NCBI GenBank assembly: GCA_920105625.2
Contig: OV050033.1
Coordinates: forward strand, 92,196,280-92,260,279
Direction of reading: 5' to 3'
Length of the DNA stretch: 64,000 nt
From: Clusia tigrina
Taxonomy: Eukaryota; Arthropoda; Insecta; Diptera; Clusiidae
Shown here: positions 61,801 to 64,000 of the stretch, piece after piece
How the letters are laid out: each line of letters opens with the position of its first letter
Numbering within the stretch: position 1 is the first letter of the stretch
Made by a program: the position numbers and the translations under genes
The notes under the pieces: generated by a model
The model's input: the letters and a program-made list of their open reading frames with translations, nothing else
Database searches by the model: none
Told to the model about the DNA's origin: nothing

Positions 61801-63833
61801 TGACACTCCAGTAAAAAGTTACAAGCATTTGTATGTTGCAAACGTTGGTAGGTGTAGGACGTACCGTATAGAAGTTAAGGCCATTTGAAGTTTTATCAGT
61901 GTTTGATTTGGGACTCAAGGGTAGCATAGCTTTGAGCGATAGCTTAAATTGGCAAGAGGCTCGAATACTTTATTGTTACAAAATTTCAACGCTTTATGAC
62001 GCTCCAGTAAAAAGTTACAAGCATTTGTATGTTGCAAACTTTGATAGGTGTAGGACGTACCGTATAGAAGTTAGGGCCATTTGAAGTTTTATCAGTGTTT
62101 GATTTGGGACTCAAGGGTAGCATGGCTTTGAGCGATAGCTTAAATTGACAAGAGGCTCGAGTACTTTATTGTTACAACATTTCAACGTTTTACGACGCTC
62201 CAGTAAAAAGTTACAAGCATTTGTATGTTGCAAACTTTGATAGGTGTAGGACGTACCGTATAAAAGTTAGGGCCATTTGAAGTTTAATCAGTGTTTGATT
62301 TGGAACTCTAGGTTAGCATAGCTTTGAGCGATAGCTTAAATTGACAAGAGGCTCGAGTACTTTATTGTTACAAAATTTCAAGGTTTTATGACGCTCCAGT
62401 AAAAAGTTACAAGCATTTGTATGTTGCAAACTTTGATAGGTGTAGGACGTACCGTATAGAAATTAAGGCCATTTGAAGTTTTATCAGTGTTTGATTTTGG
62501 ACTCAAGGGTAGCATAGCTTTGGGCGATAGCTTATATTGGCAAGAGGCTCGAATACTTTCTTGTTTCAAAATTTCAACATTTTATGACGCTCCACTAAAA
62601 AGTTACAAGCATTTGTATGTTGCAAACTTTGATAGGTGTTGGACGTACCGTATAGAAGTTAAGGCCATTTGAAGTTTTATCAGTGTTTGATTTGGGACTC
62701 AAGGGTAGCATAGCTTTGAGCGATAGCTTAAATTGGCAAGAGGCTCGAATACTTTATTTTTACAAAATTTCAACGTTTTATGACGCTCCAGAAAAAGTTA
62801 CAAGCATTTGTATGTTGCAAACTTTGATAGGTGTAGGACGTACCGTATAGAAGTTAGGGCCATTTGAAGTTTTATCAGTGTTTGATTTGGGACTCAAGGG
62901 TAGCATAGCTTTGAGCAATAGCTTAAATTGACAAGAGGCTCGAGTACTTTATTGTTACAAAATTTCAACGTTTTATGACGCTCCAGTAAAATGTTACAAG
63001 CATTTGTATGTAGCAAACTTTGATAGGTGTAGGACGTACCGTATAAAAGTTAAGGCCATTTGAAGTTTTATCAGTGTTTGATTTGGAACTCAAGGTTAGC
63101 ATAGCTTTGAGCGATATCTTAAATTGACAAGAGGCTCGAGTACTTTATTGTTATAAAATTTCAAGGTTTTATGACGCTCCAGTAAAAAGTTACAAGCATT
63201 TGTATGTTGCAAACTTTGATAGGAGTAGGACGTACCGTGTATAAGTTAGGGCCATTTGAAGTTTTATCAGTGTTTGATTTGGGATTCAAGGGTAGCATAG
63301 CTTTGAGCGATAGCTTAAATTGGCAAGAGGCTCGAGAACTTTATTGTTACAAAATTTCAAGGTTTTATGACGCTCCAGTAAAAAGTTACAAGCATTTGTA
63401 TGTTGCAAACTTTGATAGGTGTAGGAAGTACAGTATAGAAGTTAGGGCGATTTGAAGTTTTATCAGTGTTTGATTTGGGACTCAAGGGTAGCATAGCTTT
63501 GAGCGATAGCTTAAATTGACAAGAGGCTCGAGTACTTTATTGTTACAAAATTTCAAGGTTTTATGACGCTCCAGTAAAAAGTTACAAGCATTTGTATGTT
63601 GCATACTTTGATAGGTGTAGGACGTACCGTATAGAAGCTAGGGCCATTTGAATTTTTTTTAGTGTTTGATTTGGGACTCAAGGGTAGCACAGCTTTGAGC
63701 GATAGCTTAAATTGGCAAGAGGCTCGAATACTTTCTTGTTACAAAATTTCAATGTTTTATGACGCTTCAGTAAAAAGTTACAAGCATTTGTATGTTGCAA
63801 ACTTTGATAGGTGTAGGACGTACCGTATAGAAG
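58865..63833 (+). repeat. Long block duplication, copy 2 (4,969 bp)
   Basis: This is the partner of 28,715-33,683, 30,150 bp downstream, with the same private deletions, including the 18-bp one near 59,909 (TTTTGATGTAGAAG). The offset is 153.8 monomers, not an integer, because truncated and indel-bearing monomers lie between. On the left the copies separate at 58,864/28,714 (TTACAAAA here, TTAAAAAA there). On the right this copy switches at 63,834. Confidence 0.93.
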
Positions 63834-64000
63834 TTAGGGCCATTTGAAGTTTTATCAGTGTTTGATTTGGGACTCAAGGGTAGCATAGCTTTGAGCAATA
63901 ACTTAAATTGACAAGAGGCTCGAGTACTTTATTGTTACAAAATTTCAACGTTTTATGACGCTCCAGTAAAATGTTACAAGCATTTGTATGTAGCAAACTT
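63834..64000 (+). repeat. Jump back by 12 monomers at the block end
   Basis: Just past the end of the long duplication the sequence reads GAAGTTAGGG where copy 1 has GAAGATAGGG. It then carries GAGCAATAACTTAAATTG and AAAATGTTACAAG with GTAGCAAAC. That exact combination lies 2,351 bp earlier at 61,542 (12 x 196 - 1). This is the same 12-monomer step as the U2 length, so it looks like the start of another 12-monomer repeat cut by the window end. Confidence 0.85.

Larger units (their letters stand above)
1..64000 (+). repeat. Satellite DNA array, 196-bp monomer
   Basis: The entire window is head-to-tail copies of one monomer. Successive identical landmarks fall 196 bp apart, for example the monomer landmarks at 57,217, 57,413 and 57,609. 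Ordered motifs within each monomer are GTGTTTGATTTGGGACTC, AGCATAGCTTTGAGCGATAG, CTCGAGTACTTTATTG, ACGCTCCAGTAAAAAG, GCATTTGTATGTTGCAAAC and GACGTACCGTATAGAAG. A hand-counted consensus has 73 G/C in 196 positions. All copies have the same orientation and no foreign sequence interrupts them. The length is compatible with one nucleosome plus linker, as in many centromeric or heterochromatic satellites. I do not recognise the family, and a centromeric role is inference. With about 43 shortened copies, I estimate roughly 340 monomers. Confidence 0.98.

Noticed and set aside
29418..63847. Dozens of 61-83-codon plus-strand frames with nearly the same protein, read as a repeated gene family
   Set aside because: They are phases of the 196-bp satellite, appear only where a TGA is mutated to TGG, and share no promoter, splice or coding signature. 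The spacing equals monomer multiples.
1..64000. Retrotransposon or other mobile element inside the array
   Set aside because: Reading across the whole window I found no stretch that fails to align to the monomer, so no insertion is present.
1..64000. Mammalian-type CENP-B box
   Set aside because: I saw no TTCG-N4-A-N2-CGGG pattern in the monomer or its common variants.
1..64000. Inverted monomer blocks
   Set aside because: All landmark motifs appear in the same orientation, and no head-to-head or tail-to-tail junction was seen.
1..64000. Naming the species or satellite family
   Set aside because: I do not recognise the monomer. Length and composition alone do not separate plant from animal satellites. 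A search of satellite databases would be decisive.

Overview
The whole 64 kb window is one uninterrupted eukaryotic tandem-satellite array. I see no protein-coding gene, tRNA, rRNA, transposable element, CRISPR array or non-satellite spacer anywhere. The basic unit is a 196-bp monomer of about 37% G+C, counted by hand from a consensus. Every copy lies in the same orientation, and both window ends fall inside a monomer, so the array continues on both sides. Monomer length, A+T richness, head-to-tail order and multi-kilobase higher-order repeats (HORs) resemble a centromeric or other large heterochromatic satellite. I do not recognise the family and cannot name the species. A plant or an animal is possible, and centromere function is inference only.

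Layout. (1) 1 to about 24,900: a heterogeneous zone that mixes full 196-bp monomers with about 43 copies of a 118-119-bp derivative lacking the same 77-bp internal segment. It also carries a monomer subfamily marked TATAGGATGCACC in place of TGTAGGACGTACC. Short-range repeats with offsets of 2,674, 3,369, 900 and 1,608 bp occur here. (2) About 24,900-28,714: regular full-length monomers with a 783-bp four-monomer repeat. (3) 28,715-33,683: first copy of a 4,969-bp block that recurs almost identically 30,150 bp downstream. (4) 33,120 to about 49,290: a well-homogenised HOR domain with periods of 3,722 bp (19 monomers), 2,350 bp (12 monomers) and 6,072 bp (31 monomers). (5) About 49,290-58,864: rearranged HOR material with a 4,899-bp (25-monomer) period. 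(6) 58,865-63,833: second copy of the 4,969-bp block. (7) 63,834-64,000: the array jumps onto sequence that matches a point 12 monomers earlier.

The many 61-126-codon open frames are by-products of the repeat. They open where a TGA in the monomer has become TGG. Because 196 is not a multiple of 3, a frame cannot pass from one monomer to the next unless a 1-bp deletion intervenes. The interest of the window lies in its record of unequal exchange, deletion and long-range block duplication in a satellite, not in a gene system.
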